Shown here piece after piece: positions 37,357 to 45,947 of a stretch of DNA of 64,000 nt. The position numbers were made by a program, and so were the translations under genes. Each line of letters opens with the position of its first letter. Positions within the stretch are counted from its first letter, which is position 1. Source of the DNA: Miltoncostaeales bacterium (lineage in GTDB: Bacteria > Actinomycetota > Thermoleophilia > Miltoncostaeales > Miltoncostaeaceae); NCBI GenBank assembly GCA_030833665.1, contig JAURGT010000001.1, positions 48,752 to 112,751 on the forward strand. The letters are read 5' to 3'. The notes beneath the pieces were generated by a model that saw only the letters and a program-made list of their open reading frames with translations, searched no databases and was not told the DNA's origin.

Positions 37357-37691
37357 TGAGCAGCGACGTCAGCACCATGACCGAGGAGCAGATCCTCGAG
37401 CAGATCCAGTCGGAGGTCGCGGCCAACCGCGTGTTCCTCTACATGAAGGGGACGCCCGACGCGCCGGCGTGCGGCTTCTCGATGCGGGTGGTGCAGATCC
37501 TCGACCACCTGGGCGTGGACTACGGCGCGCGGAACATCCTCGAGGACCCGCGCGTGCGCGCGGTGCTGTCGGGCTGGTCGGACTGGCCGACCATCCCGCA
37601 GCTCTTCGTGGACGGCAAGCTGGTGGGCGGGTGCGACATCGTCACCGAGCTCTACCAGGACGGCGAGTTGCAGCAGCTGCTGCCCTCCTGA
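37353..37691 (+). CDS. grxD: Monothiol CGFS glutaredoxin (Grx4/GrxD type)
   Basis: A 112-residue monothiol glutaredoxin used in Fe-S cluster trafficking. The active site is ACGFSMRVVQIL, preceded by VFLYMKGTPDAP. The glutathione-binding residues are in WSDWPTIPQLFVDGKLVGGCDIV, all family-typical. ATG 37353 or 37356 could be used; both overlap the bolA stop. Confidence 0.94.
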   Translation: MMSSDVSTMTEEQILEQIQSEVAANRVFLYMKGTPDAPACGFSMRVVQILDHLGVDYGARNILEDPRVRAVLSGWSDWPTIPQLFVDGKLVGGCDIVTELYQDGELQQLLPS

Positions 37692-37704
37692 CACCGGGAC
37701 ATAC

Positions 37705-38691
37705 GTGACCAGTCACCCCATCGAGTTCTCCGAGGACCTCCAGGACACATCACCGGCGACACGCATCGGCCTATCGCGCGCCGGCGTCTCGCGGTCGGCC
37801 AAGGCGATCCGCCTGGCGTTCGGGGGAGCCGAGCACTACATGGACGCCACCGTGGAGTGCGTGGTGGACCTCGACCCCGACCAGAAGGGCGTGCACATGT
37901 CGCGCTTCGAGGAAGAGGTGAATGAGGCCATCGATGCGGTGCTGATCGGTGAGGCCGTGGCCATCGAGGCCCTGGCCGAGAACATCACGCGCCGGGTCGT
38001 GGAGCGCCAGGGGGCCCTGCGCGGCATGGCGACGATCCGCGCGCGCTACCCGGTGGAGAGGCGCACCCCGGTGACCGACGTGGCCACGCAGGAGATGTAC
38101 GGCCTCATCGGCACGGCCGCCGCGCGCCCGGGCGCCAGCCGCCGCGCCGTCGGCGTGTCGGCGCAGGGCATGAACGCCTGCCCGTGCGCGCAGGGCCTGG
38201 TGCGCGAGCAGGCCGAGGCCGCGCTCTCGGACGACGGCTTCACGCCGGAGGAGATCGATCGCATTGTGGCCCGCGTGCCCATCGCCACCCACAACCAGCG
38301 CGCCCGCGGCACCCTGATCGTCGGGAGCCCCGACGGCCGCGACGTGCCCGCCGACGCCCTCATCCAGATCGTCGAGGATGGCATGTCGTCGGAGATCTAC
38401 GAGTTGCTCAAGCGCCCCGACGAGCTCTACGTGGTGGACAAGGCGCACCGTCGCCCCCGCTTCGTCGAGGACTCCGTGCGCGAGATGGTCGCCGGCGTGA
38501 TCGCGCGCTTCCCCGACCTGCCCGACGACGCCTTCCTCTCCGCCCACCAGGAGAACTACGAGACCATCCACACCCACGACGTCGAGGCCGAGCGCCACGG
38601 CGTGCTGGGCGAGATGCGCGCTGAGGTCGCCGGCGGCCCCCACGCCGCCCGGCACCTCACCCTGCCGGAATGGCTCGACGGCCCCACCTGA
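37705..38691 (+). CDS. GTP cyclohydrolase, FolE2/MptA family
   Basis: A 328-residue GTP cyclohydrolase of the FolE2/MptA (GCHY-1) family, which opens GTP on the way to folate or methanopterin-type pterins. Family blocks are DPDQKGVHMSRFEEEVNEAI, QGMNACPCAQGLVREQAE with the metal-site Cys, and ATHNQRARGTLIV. The CPCAQ/THNQR wording is closer to archaeal MptA than to typical FolE2. The start is GTG 37705, 13 nt after grxD, so it is likely the same transcript. Its last codons form one end of a large inverted repeat. Confidence 0.88.
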   Translation: MTSHPIEFSEDLQDTSPATRIGLSRAGVSRSAKAIRLAFGGAEHYMDATVECVVDLDPDQKGVHMSRFEEEVNEAIDAVLIGEAVAIEALAENITRRVVERQGALRGMATIRARYPVERRTPVTDVATQEMYGLIGTAAARPGASRRAVGVSAQGMNACPCAQGLVREQAEAALSDDGFTPEEIDRIVARVPIATHNQRARGTLIVGSPDGRDVPADALIQIVEDGMSSEIYELLKRPDELYVVDKAHRRPRFVEDSVREMVAGVIARFPDLPDDAFLSAHQENYETIHTHDVEAERHGVLGEMRAEVAGGPHAARHLTLPEWLDGPT

Positions 38692-38952
38692 TCCGGTCCC
38701 CCTCGCGCCCTGGAGTGGCCGAGGGGCAGTAGTACCCCCGCCGAATACCACAGCAGTGCGGCAGGCCTGTCATGTCGGGGTGGCGGCCACTCGCCGAAAC
38801 GGGATCGGCATTTGCGGGGGCCGCAAATGCATCATCCCCGGCTGCGATCGCCGCCACCCCGACATGACAGGCCTCCCGCCTCTCGCGCTTTTTCGGCGGG
38901 GGTACTACTGCCCCTCGGCCCCCCGGAGCGCCCCGGGGACCGGATCAGGTGG
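38684..38952. repeat. 269-bp nested inverted repeat between convergent genes
   Basis: Four perfect nested arms: 18 bp (38684-38701 / 38935-38952), 29 bp (38717-38745 / 38892-38920), 25 bp (38763-38787 / 38850-38874) and 10 bp (38808-38817 / 38821-38830, loop GGG). The interruptions are almost equal on both sides (15/14, 17/17, 20/19 nt). In total 82 bp pair exactly. The outer arms include the last codons and stops of both folE2-like and plsY, which end in matching CCC ACC TGA. It is far larger than a normal terminator; it may be a bidirectional terminator derived from a mobile element or a structured RNA. Confidence 0.9.
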
Positions 38953-39553
38953 GATCCGGCGCGCCCTTCCGGCCGAGCTGGATGCGGTTCTCGGTCCCGG
39001 CGAGGAGCCGCTGGATGTTCTCGCGGTGCTTGAGGATGACGAACAGCGCAGCGAGGGCGATGAAGGCCACGTACGACCACGGGGCGCCGAAGGCCCACGC
39101 GAGCGGGGCGGCGGCGAGGGCGCAGACGATGCTGGCCACCGAGACGTAGCGGGTGAGCAGCACGATGACGAACCAGAGAACGATGAGCACGGCGCTGGCC
39201 AGCGGAACGAGGCCGACGAGGGCGCCGGCCCCGACGGCCACGCCCTTGCCGCCCTTGAAGCCGGTCCACACCGGGAACACGTGGCCGATGATGGCCAGCG
39301 CGCCCGCGGCGATGGGCCACCAGGACCCGCCCACCACCCACTGGGCGATGAGCACGGCGGCCGCGCCCTTGGCGATGTCGAGCACCATGACGGTGATGCC
39401 CACGGTGCGGCCGAGGGTGCGGAACACGTTGGTGGCGCCGAGGTTGCCGCTGCCGACCGTCCGGAGGTCGACGCCGTTGAGGCGGCCTGCGAGGTAGGCG
39501 AAGGGGATGGAGCCCAGCAGGTAGGCGACGACGAGGACGAGGGCCTGGTTCAC
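38945..39553 (-). CDS. plsY: Glycerol-3-phosphate acyltransferase PlsY
   Basis: A 202-residue multi-pass membrane enzyme that acylates glycerol-3-phosphate from acyl-phosphate, the first step of phospholipid synthesis. The PlsY motifs are present: AYLLGSIPFAYLAGRLNGVDLR, GSGNLGATNVFRTLG, GHVFPVWTGFKGGKGVA and ILKHRENIQRLLAGTE. The start is GTG 39553, overlapping the pgsA stop (GTGA), so the two phospholipid genes are coupled. Confidence 0.97.
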   Translation of the reverse strand: MNQALVLVVAYLLGSIPFAYLAGRLNGVDLRTVGSGNLGATNVFRTLGRTVGITVMVLDIAKGAAAVLIAQWVVGGSWWPIAAGALAIIGHVFPVWTGFKGGKGVAVGAGALVGLVPLASAVLIVLWFVIVLLTRYVSVASIVCALAAAPLAWAFGAPWSYVAFIALAALFVILKHRENIQRLLAGTENRIQLGRKGAPDPT

Positions 39554-40125
39554 GGATCTCCGGTGACGTCGGGCGCGGGCACGCGGCCCTCGAAGAGCCG
39601 GCGGCGCGCCATGATGAAGTAGTAGGCGCCCGAGATGACGGTGAGGGCCACGGCGAGGTAGAGCAGGGCGTCGTACTGCCACTGCGGCGCCACCTGCAGG
39701 ATCACCCAGGCGACGGCCACGTTCTGGCTGAGCGTCTTGACCTTGCCGAGGTTGCTGGCGGGGATCACCAGGTCCTCGCGCACGGCCACGAGCCGCAGTC
39801 CGGTGACGGCGAACTCGCGGGTGATGATGACCATGGCGACCCACGCCGACACCTCACCGACCTCGATGAGGCACAGCAGCGCCCCGGTGACCAGCAGCTT
39901 GTCGGCGAGGGGGTCGAGGAAGGCCCCGGCGACGGTCACCTCGCCGCGCGATCGCGCGAGCCAGCCGTCGAGCGAGTCGGTGGCGGCCGCCACCACGTAG
40001 AGGGCGAACGCCCAGTACCGGCCGCCCTCGTCGTCTACGAGGATCAGCACCATCACGACGGGGATCAGCGCGATGCGCGCTGCCGTCACGAGCAGTGCGG
40101 GATTCAGCGAGGTGCGGACGCCCAC
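39550..40125 (-). CDS. pgsA: CDP-diacylglycerol--glycerol-3-phosphate 3-phosphatidyltransferase
   Basis: A 191-residue membrane CDP-alcohol phosphatidyltransferase. The signature is complete: DSLDGWLARSRGEVTVAGAF followed by LDPLADKLL, giving the D-x2-DG-x2-AR-x8-G-x3-D-x3-D metal/CDP site. About five membrane helices are present. In this position, coupled to plsY, a phosphatidylglycerophosphate synthase role is most likely. GTG 40125 has a TATGCT box 6 nt upstream, so it is probably leaderless. Confidence 0.93.
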   Translation of the reverse strand: MGVRTSLNPALLVTAARIALIPVVMVLILVDDEGGRYWAFALYVVAAATDSLDGWLARSRGEVTVAGAFLDPLADKLLVTGALLCLIEVGEVSAWVAMVIITREFAVTGLRLVAVREDLVIPASNLGKVKTLSQNVAVAWVILQVAPQWQYDALLYLAVALTVISGAYYFIMARRRLFEGRVPAPDVTGDP

Positions 40126-40131
40126 GCACGA

Positions 40132-40137
40132 AGCATA
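40132..40137 (-). promoter_or_regulatory. -10 box (TATGCT) of leaderless pgsA-plsY
   Basis: TATGCT on the minus strand ends 6 nt before GTG 40125. Confidence 0.5.
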
Positions 40138-40144
40138 GGACCCC

Positions 40145-40150
40145 TATCCT
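40145..40150 (+). promoter_or_regulatory. -10 box (TATCCT) of leaderless ACT gene
   Basis: TATCCT ends 6 nt before ATG 40157. Only 7 nt separate it from the divergent pgsA box. Confidence 0.5.
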
Positions 40151-40156
40151 CGGCGC

Positions 40157-40681
40157 ATGAGCGAATTCACCGTGAGCATCGTCGGGGAGGACCGCCCCGG
40201 CATCGTGGCGGCCGTCACCGGGGCCCTGCTGGAGGCGGGCGGAAACGTCGAGAACTGCCGCGCGAGCATCCTCGCCGGGTCGTTCGCGATGGTGCTGGCC
40301 GTGGAGGTTCCCGAGGGGGTCACCGACCAGGACATCGTCGAGCTGCTCGCCCCCACCGCGAGCGGCCTCGGCCTCTCGCTCGGCGTGCGTCCCGCTTCCC
40401 CGGCGCCCGGCGATGCCGGCCGGGAGCGCTGCGTGATCACGATCTACGGTGCCGACCGCCCGGGCATCGTGCACGGCGCGGCCTCGGCGCTGGCCGCGGC
40501 GGGCGTGAACATCGTCGACCTCAGCTCGCGCCTGGTCGGCGAGCCGCCGATCTACGTGCTCGGCATCGAGGCGGATCTGCCTGACGGCATGGACAGCGCC
40601 GGCCTTGAACAGGCGATCCGGTGCCCCGATCTCGCGGGGCTCGACGTGTCGGTGCAGTCGGAGTCCGAGCGCCTTCTCTGA
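40157..40681 (+). CDS. Double ACT-domain protein (GcvR-like)
   Basis: A 174-residue soluble protein made of two ACT domains. The first begins FTVSIVGEDRPGIVAAVTGALLEAGGNVE and the second VITIYGADRPGIVHGAASALAAAGVNIVDL; both have the DRPGIV turn that forms amino-acid binding sites at dimer interfaces. This arrangement matches GcvR-like regulators. There is no catalytic or DNA-binding domain. The stop overlaps the apparent CTG start of def. Confidence 0.85.
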   Translation: MSEFTVSIVGEDRPGIVAAVTGALLEAGGNVENCRASILAGSFAMVLAVEVPEGVTDQDIVELLAPTASGLGLSLGVRPASPAPGDAGRERCVITIYGADRPGIVHGAASALAAAGVNIVDLSSRLVGEPPIYVLGIEADLPDGMDSAGLEQAIRCPDLAGLDVSVQSESERLL

Positions 40682-41184
40682 TCCGTCCCGTCGTCATATA
40701 CCCCGACCGGCGGCTCAAGACGATGTGCGCGCCGGTCAGGTCGTTCGGGCCCGCGCTCGCGCGCGTGGCGCGCGACCTCGAGGACACCGCGCGGTCGTTC
40801 CCGCGCACCACTGGCATCGCGGCGCCACAAGTGGGAGAGCTGTGGCGTGTGTGCTTCATCGACTGCACGGGGCACCCCAAGGTGCCGGACCCGCACGGGT
40901 CCCTCGTGCTGGTGAACCCGGTGGTGCTGCATCACTCGGGCGCCGAGGTGGGGCGCGAGGGCTGCCTCAGCCTGCCCGAGATTACGGCCAACGTCGAGCG
41001 CCCGGTGGAGATCGCGGTGGGGTTCCACGACCTGGCCGGCGACCAGCACGAGATCGAGTCCACCGGCTTTGAGGCCCGGGTGATCCTCCACGAGATGGAC
41101 CACCTCGACGGCGTGCTCATCCTCGACCGGGTGAGGTCGCTCTCGCTCGACGTGTTCGCGCGCAGGAAGCGCTCTCGCGGGTAG
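40678..41184 (+). CDS. def: Peptide deformylase (apparent CTG start)
   Basis: A 168-residue peptide deformylase that removes formyl from new N-termini. All three motifs are present: GIAAPQVG, EGCLSLPE (metal Cys) and HEMDHLDG (HExxH). Family members begin close to (M)-x-IRPVVIYPD-x-RL, and here that sequence starts directly at CTG 40678, which overlaps the upstream stop as CTGA. No ATG, GTG or TTG is in frame nearby; the next ATG is 15 codons on and would remove the first strand. The CTG start is therefore inferred from homology and the overlap pattern. Confidence 0.92.
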   Translation: MIRPVVIYPDRRLKTMCAPVRSFGPALARVARDLEDTARSFPRTTGIAAPQVGELWRVCFIDCTGHPKVPDPHGSLVLVNPVVLHHSGAEVGREGCLSLPEITANVERPVEIAVGFHDLAGDQHEIESTGFEARVILHEMDHLDGVLILDRVRSLSLDVFARRKRSRG

Positions 41185-41248
41185 CGGCGCGGCGGCGCGG
41201 AACCGCCGTGGCAGGCGAAGTCCGAGGCCGGTGGCATCCTGCCGCCCC

Positions 41249-41983
41249 ATGCGCACTGCCGTTATCGCCATCAGCGCGTCGCTCGCCCTGGCCGCGCCCG
41301 CCGCGCTCTCGGCCCAGCCGCCCGTGGTGCTGGTGCAGGCCGGTCACCTCTCGCCCGGGGAGCCTGGATACCTGGCGCAGACCGGGGCATCGGGCAACCC
41401 CTTCGGCCTCGAGTCGACGTTCAACCGCCGAGTTCGCGACGCCATGATCAAGCGGCTGAAGGCGGCCGGCGTGGATGCCCGTCGGCTCGCCGCACGGGTG
41501 GAGCCGCTCGGCGTGGCCGGCGCCACCTTCGTGAGTATCCACCACGACTCCCCCGGCGGCGCCGCGATGGTGGGCCATGCGATCACCGGCGGCAATGAGA
41601 ACTACTACCGGGGCGAGGGCACTGGCACGGCCAGGCCCACCCCCTACCCCAACAGCGGGCGGCACCGCACGCCGGCCACGAAGGTGAGTCCCGCCGTCGA
41701 GCGCACCTCAGCCGGAACCGCCCGCCGCCTCTCGGCGGCCCTGAAGTCGATCTTCACCCCGGCCAATGGAGCCCGCGGCCGCTTCAGCGGGGTGATCCCC
41801 CCGAACTCCAACCGGCGCATGAACCACTTCTACGGCTTCTACCGCACCACCGCGAGGTCGCGCGTGATCGTGGAGGTGGGAGCCGCCCCCGACGACAACC
41901 CCTTCCTCGCGAAGGTGCCACTCATCTCCCGCACCCTCGCAACGGCGATCATCAGCGACCTGAAGGCACGGAAGCTGCTCTAG
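41249..41983 (+). CDS. Secreted N-acetylmuramoyl-L-alanine amidase-like protein
   Basis: A 244-residue exported protein with a signal peptide (MRTAVIAISASLALAAPAALSA). The rest resembles the zinc amidase_3 fold: a first His in VQAGHLSPGEPG, Glu in GLESTFNRRV, a second His in VSIHHDSPGG and a catalytic-type Glu in VIVEVGAAPDDN. These are the expected metal and catalytic residues, though the spacing is unusual. Likely role: cleaving the amide bond between muramic acid and the stem peptide. ATG 41249 was chosen for the signal peptide; a CATCCT box lies 8 nt upstream. Confidence 0.75.
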   Translation: MRTAVIAISASLALAAPAALSAQPPVVLVQAGHLSPGEPGYLAQTGASGNPFGLESTFNRRVRDAMIKRLKAAGVDARRLAARVEPLGVAGATFVSIHHDSPGGAAMVGHAITGGNENYYRGEGTGTARPTPYPNSGRHRTPATKVSPAVERTSAGTARRLSAALKSIFTPANGARGRFSGVIPPNSNRRMNHFYGFYRTTARSRVIVEVGAAPDDNPFLAKVPLISRTLATAIISDLKARKLL

Positions 41984-42075
41984 GGCGCCCCGAGAGGGGT
42001 GGAACCCGGCCGCACCCGCATCAGCAGCCGTGCGGAGCGGGACCGCAGCCGGAAGGCCGGGCGCCTCTGTGACCC
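41984..42075. ncRNA. Candidate structured element, copy A
   Basis: It fills the gap between two convergent genes. It aligns without gaps over ~73 nt (from 41988) with copy B at 59617, at roughly three quarters identity. Shared blocks are CCCC-GANA-GGGG at 41988-41999, ACCCGCA, GCAGCCGT and GACCGCAG. Internal pairings include AGGGGT with ACCCCT, CCCGGCC with GGCCGGG, and CCCGC with GCGGG. Strand and function are unknown. Confidence 0.55.
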
Positions 42076-42462
42076 CTAAGTCGCCTTGATGCCGTGCACC
42101 GGACGGCCGGCGGCGATCCACTGGTAGTACGAGCAGGCCGGACCCATGCCGGTCTGGTACTCGACCACCCGCGGGTTGCGCCCGACCTCCTTGGCGATCT
42201 GGGCGTGGGTGAGCAGGTTCGGGTCGTCCATCTCGGGCCAGCAGATCACCAGGTGGGCGGCGGTGATGTGGTTGGCCACGAAGCCGCAGCCCTCCGCCGG
42301 GCACGGCCATGGGTCGGTGGCGATGCAGTACCAGCCCTGGAGGTCCTCGCCGGAGTCGTCGGTCCAGAGGTTCTCCTCGACGTCCACCGACTGGTCGGTG
42401 GCCTCGATCACCCCCACGCCGGGGCCCGTGCCGGGCTCGAGCCGGCGGTCCTGATCGCTCAT
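42076..42462 (-). CDS. Hypothetical protein with a C2H2-like metal site
   Basis: A 128-residue soluble protein not assigned to a named family. A zinc-finger-like segment CPAEGCGFVANHITAAH (C-x4-C-x5-H-x4-H) lies near the middle, preceded by GWYCIATDPWPCP. The C-terminal part has NPRVVEYQTGMGPACSYYQW. The N-terminus is acidic. ATG 42462 has TAGCCT 7 nt upstream, so it is probably leaderless. Confidence 0.7.
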   Translation of the reverse strand: MSDQDRRLEPGTGPGVGVIEATDQSVDVEENLWTDDSGEDLQGWYCIATDPWPCPAEGCGFVANHITAAHLVICWPEMDDPNLLTHAQIAKEVGRNPRVVEYQTGMGPACSYYQWIAAGRPVHGIKAT

Positions 42463-42469
42463 GGGCGTG

Positions 42470-42475
42470 AGGCTA
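42470..42475 (-). promoter_or_regulatory. -10 box (TAGCCT) of leaderless C2H2-like gene
   Basis: TAGCCT on the minus strand ends 7 nt before ATG 42462. Confidence 0.5.
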
Positions 42476-42526
42476 TCGCGCCCTGGCGGCCGGTGGCGGG
42501 GGCCCGGCCCGGACCCCCTCTTCTGG

Positions 42527-42532
42527 TAGCGT
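42527..42532 (+). promoter_or_regulatory. Probable mutase/carboxylase operon -10 (TAGCGT)
   Basis: TAGCGT about 55 nt before the mutase GTG. Unlike the leaderless genes, this mRNA would have a leader, and the gene has a GGAGG ribosome-binding site. Confidence 0.4.
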
Positions 42533-42586
42533 GCCGCCGCACGCGAGGGCGATGCCGGGCGTGCATCACGACCCGCGGAGGCCCGC

Positions 42587-44190
<1,604 letters not shown>

Positions 44191-44194
<4 letters not shown>

Positions 44195-45753
44195 ACACCT
44201 CCGACGCCGAGAAGTACCTCGAGGAGCTTCGCGCCGAGGCCATGAACCCGTCGGGCGACGCCGGGGTGGAGCGCCAGCACGCCCGCGGCAAGCTGACGGC
44301 CCGCGAGCGCATCGACCTGCTGCTCGACCCGGGCTCGTTCGTGGAGCTCGACATGTTCACGCGCCACCGCGCCACGGGCTTCGGCCTCGAGGACAACCGG
44401 CCGTGGGGCGACGGCGTGATCACCGGGCACGGCACCGTGGACGGTCGGCGGGTCTTCGTGTTCAGCCAGGACTTCACGGTGTTCGGCGGCAGCCTCGGCG
44501 AGGTGTTCGCCGAGAAGATCTGCAAGGTCATGGACATGGCCGTGCGCATGGGCTGCCCGCTCATCGGCCTGAACGACTCGGGCGGCGCGCGCATCCAGGA
44601 GGGCGTGGTGAGCCTGGGCGGCTACGCCGACATCTTCTACCGCAACGTGCAGGCCAGCGGGGTGATCCCCCAGATCTCGGTGATCCTCGGCCCGTGCGCC
44701 GGCGGCGCGGTGTACAGCCCGGCGATCACCGACTTCATCTTCATGGTGAAGGAGACGAGCCACATGTTCATCACGGGCCCCGACGTGATCAAGACGGTCA
44801 CGGGCGAGGACGTGACCATGGAGGACCTGGGCGGGGCGCTCAGCCACGCCATGAAGTCGGGCGTGGCCCAGTTCGCCGCCGAGGACGAGGAGTCGTGCCT
44901 CGACGACGTGCGCCACCTGCTCTCGTTCATCCCGCAGAACAACCTCGACGGCGCGCCCTATGAGGTGCCCTCGGACGACCCCGAGCGCCGCGAGCCCGAG
45001 CTGCACGCGATCGTGCCCGACAACCCCAACAAGCCGTACGACATGAAGCACGTCATCGAGCTGGTGTTCGACGACGGCGAGTTCATGGAGATCGCGCCGC
45101 TCTACGCGCAGAACCTGGTGATCGGCTTCGCACGGCTCAACGGCCATTCGGTGGGCGTGATCGGCAACCAGCCCAAGGCGCTCGCCGGCGTGCTGGACAT
45201 CGACGCCTCCATCAAGGGCGCGCGCTTCATCCGCTTCTGCGATGCCTTCAACATCCCGATCATCTCGTTCGTCGACGTGCCGGGGTTCCTGCCCGGCACC
45301 AGCCAGGAGTACGGCGGCATCATCCTGCACGGCGCCAAGCTGCTCTACGCGTACGCCGAGGCCACGGTGCCCAAGATCACGGTCATCACCCGTAAGGCCT
45401 ACGGTGGCGCTTATGACGTGATGAACAGCAAGCACATCGGCGCCGACTTCAACGCGGCCTGGCCGTCGGCCGAGATCGCGGTGATGGGCGCGGACGGCGC
45501 GGTGAACATCATCTTCCGCGGCGAGCTCAAGCGCGTGGCCGACGAGGGCGGCGACGTCGAGGCCCGTCGCGCCGAGCTCATCGCCGAGTACAAGGAGCGC
45601 TTCGCCAACCCCTACCTGGCGGCGGAGCGCGGCTACGTGGACGACGTCATCCAGCCCGAGGACACCCGCCCGTGGCTGGTGAAGGCGCTCGAGGCGTCAC
45701 TCACCAAGCGCGTGGACGGACCGAAGCGCAAGCACGGGAACATCCCGCTGTGA
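44191..45753 (+). CDS. Acyl-CoA (propionyl-CoA) carboxylase beta subunit
   Basis: The 520-residue carboxyltransferase subunit of a biotin-dependent acyl-CoA carboxylase. It has [23 protein letters not shown] at the N-terminus, the oxyanion blocks [11 protein letters not shown] and [16 protein letters not shown], and in the second half [17 protein letters not shown] and [11 protein letters not shown]. The residue after SPA in the first oxyanion region often tunes acyl length, but the substrate is left open; the mutase neighbour favours propionyl-CoA. GTG 44191 overlaps the mutase stop (GTGA), and the stop overlaps the epsilon-like gene start. Confidence 0.95.
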
Positions 45754-45947
45754 GCGCTGCAGTGCGGATCTCCCCCTCCCCGACGCCCGACGAGGCCGCG
45801 GCCATCGCGGCCGCGGTGCACGCCGCGCTCAGCGCGCAGGGCGGCGCGGACGCCGACCCGCGGCCGGCGGCCTATCGGTCGTCCTGGCGCCGGGCGGCGA
45901 TGCATGAGGGCGTGGGTCTCGCCCCCGACCAGATGAGGAGTCGCTGA
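45750..45947 (+). CDS. Acyl-CoA carboxylase epsilon-like subunit
   Basis: A 65-residue protein between the beta and alpha genes. It has the small-subunit look seen in actinobacteria: a short strand and [17 protein letters not shown] helix, then a [13 protein letters not shown] tail. The GTG start overlaps the beta stop (GTGA) and its stop overlaps the alpha ATG (TGATG). In related systems such epsilon subunits stabilise the alpha-beta complex. The assignment rests mainly on size, motif and position. Confidence 0.75.
   Translation: MSAAVRISPSPTPDEAAAIAAAVHAALSAQGGADADPRPAAYRSSWRRAAMHEGVGLAPDQMRSR

Noticed and set aside
38684..38952. Reading the inverted repeat as an insertion sequence
   Set aside because: No transposase frame lies inside and no target duplication could be seen at the ends; a non-autonomous element remains possible.
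38756..39622. Open frame starting inside the large inverted repeat and running over plsY
   Set aside because: Its first part is only the palindrome read through, and the rest is antisense to plsY and pgsA.
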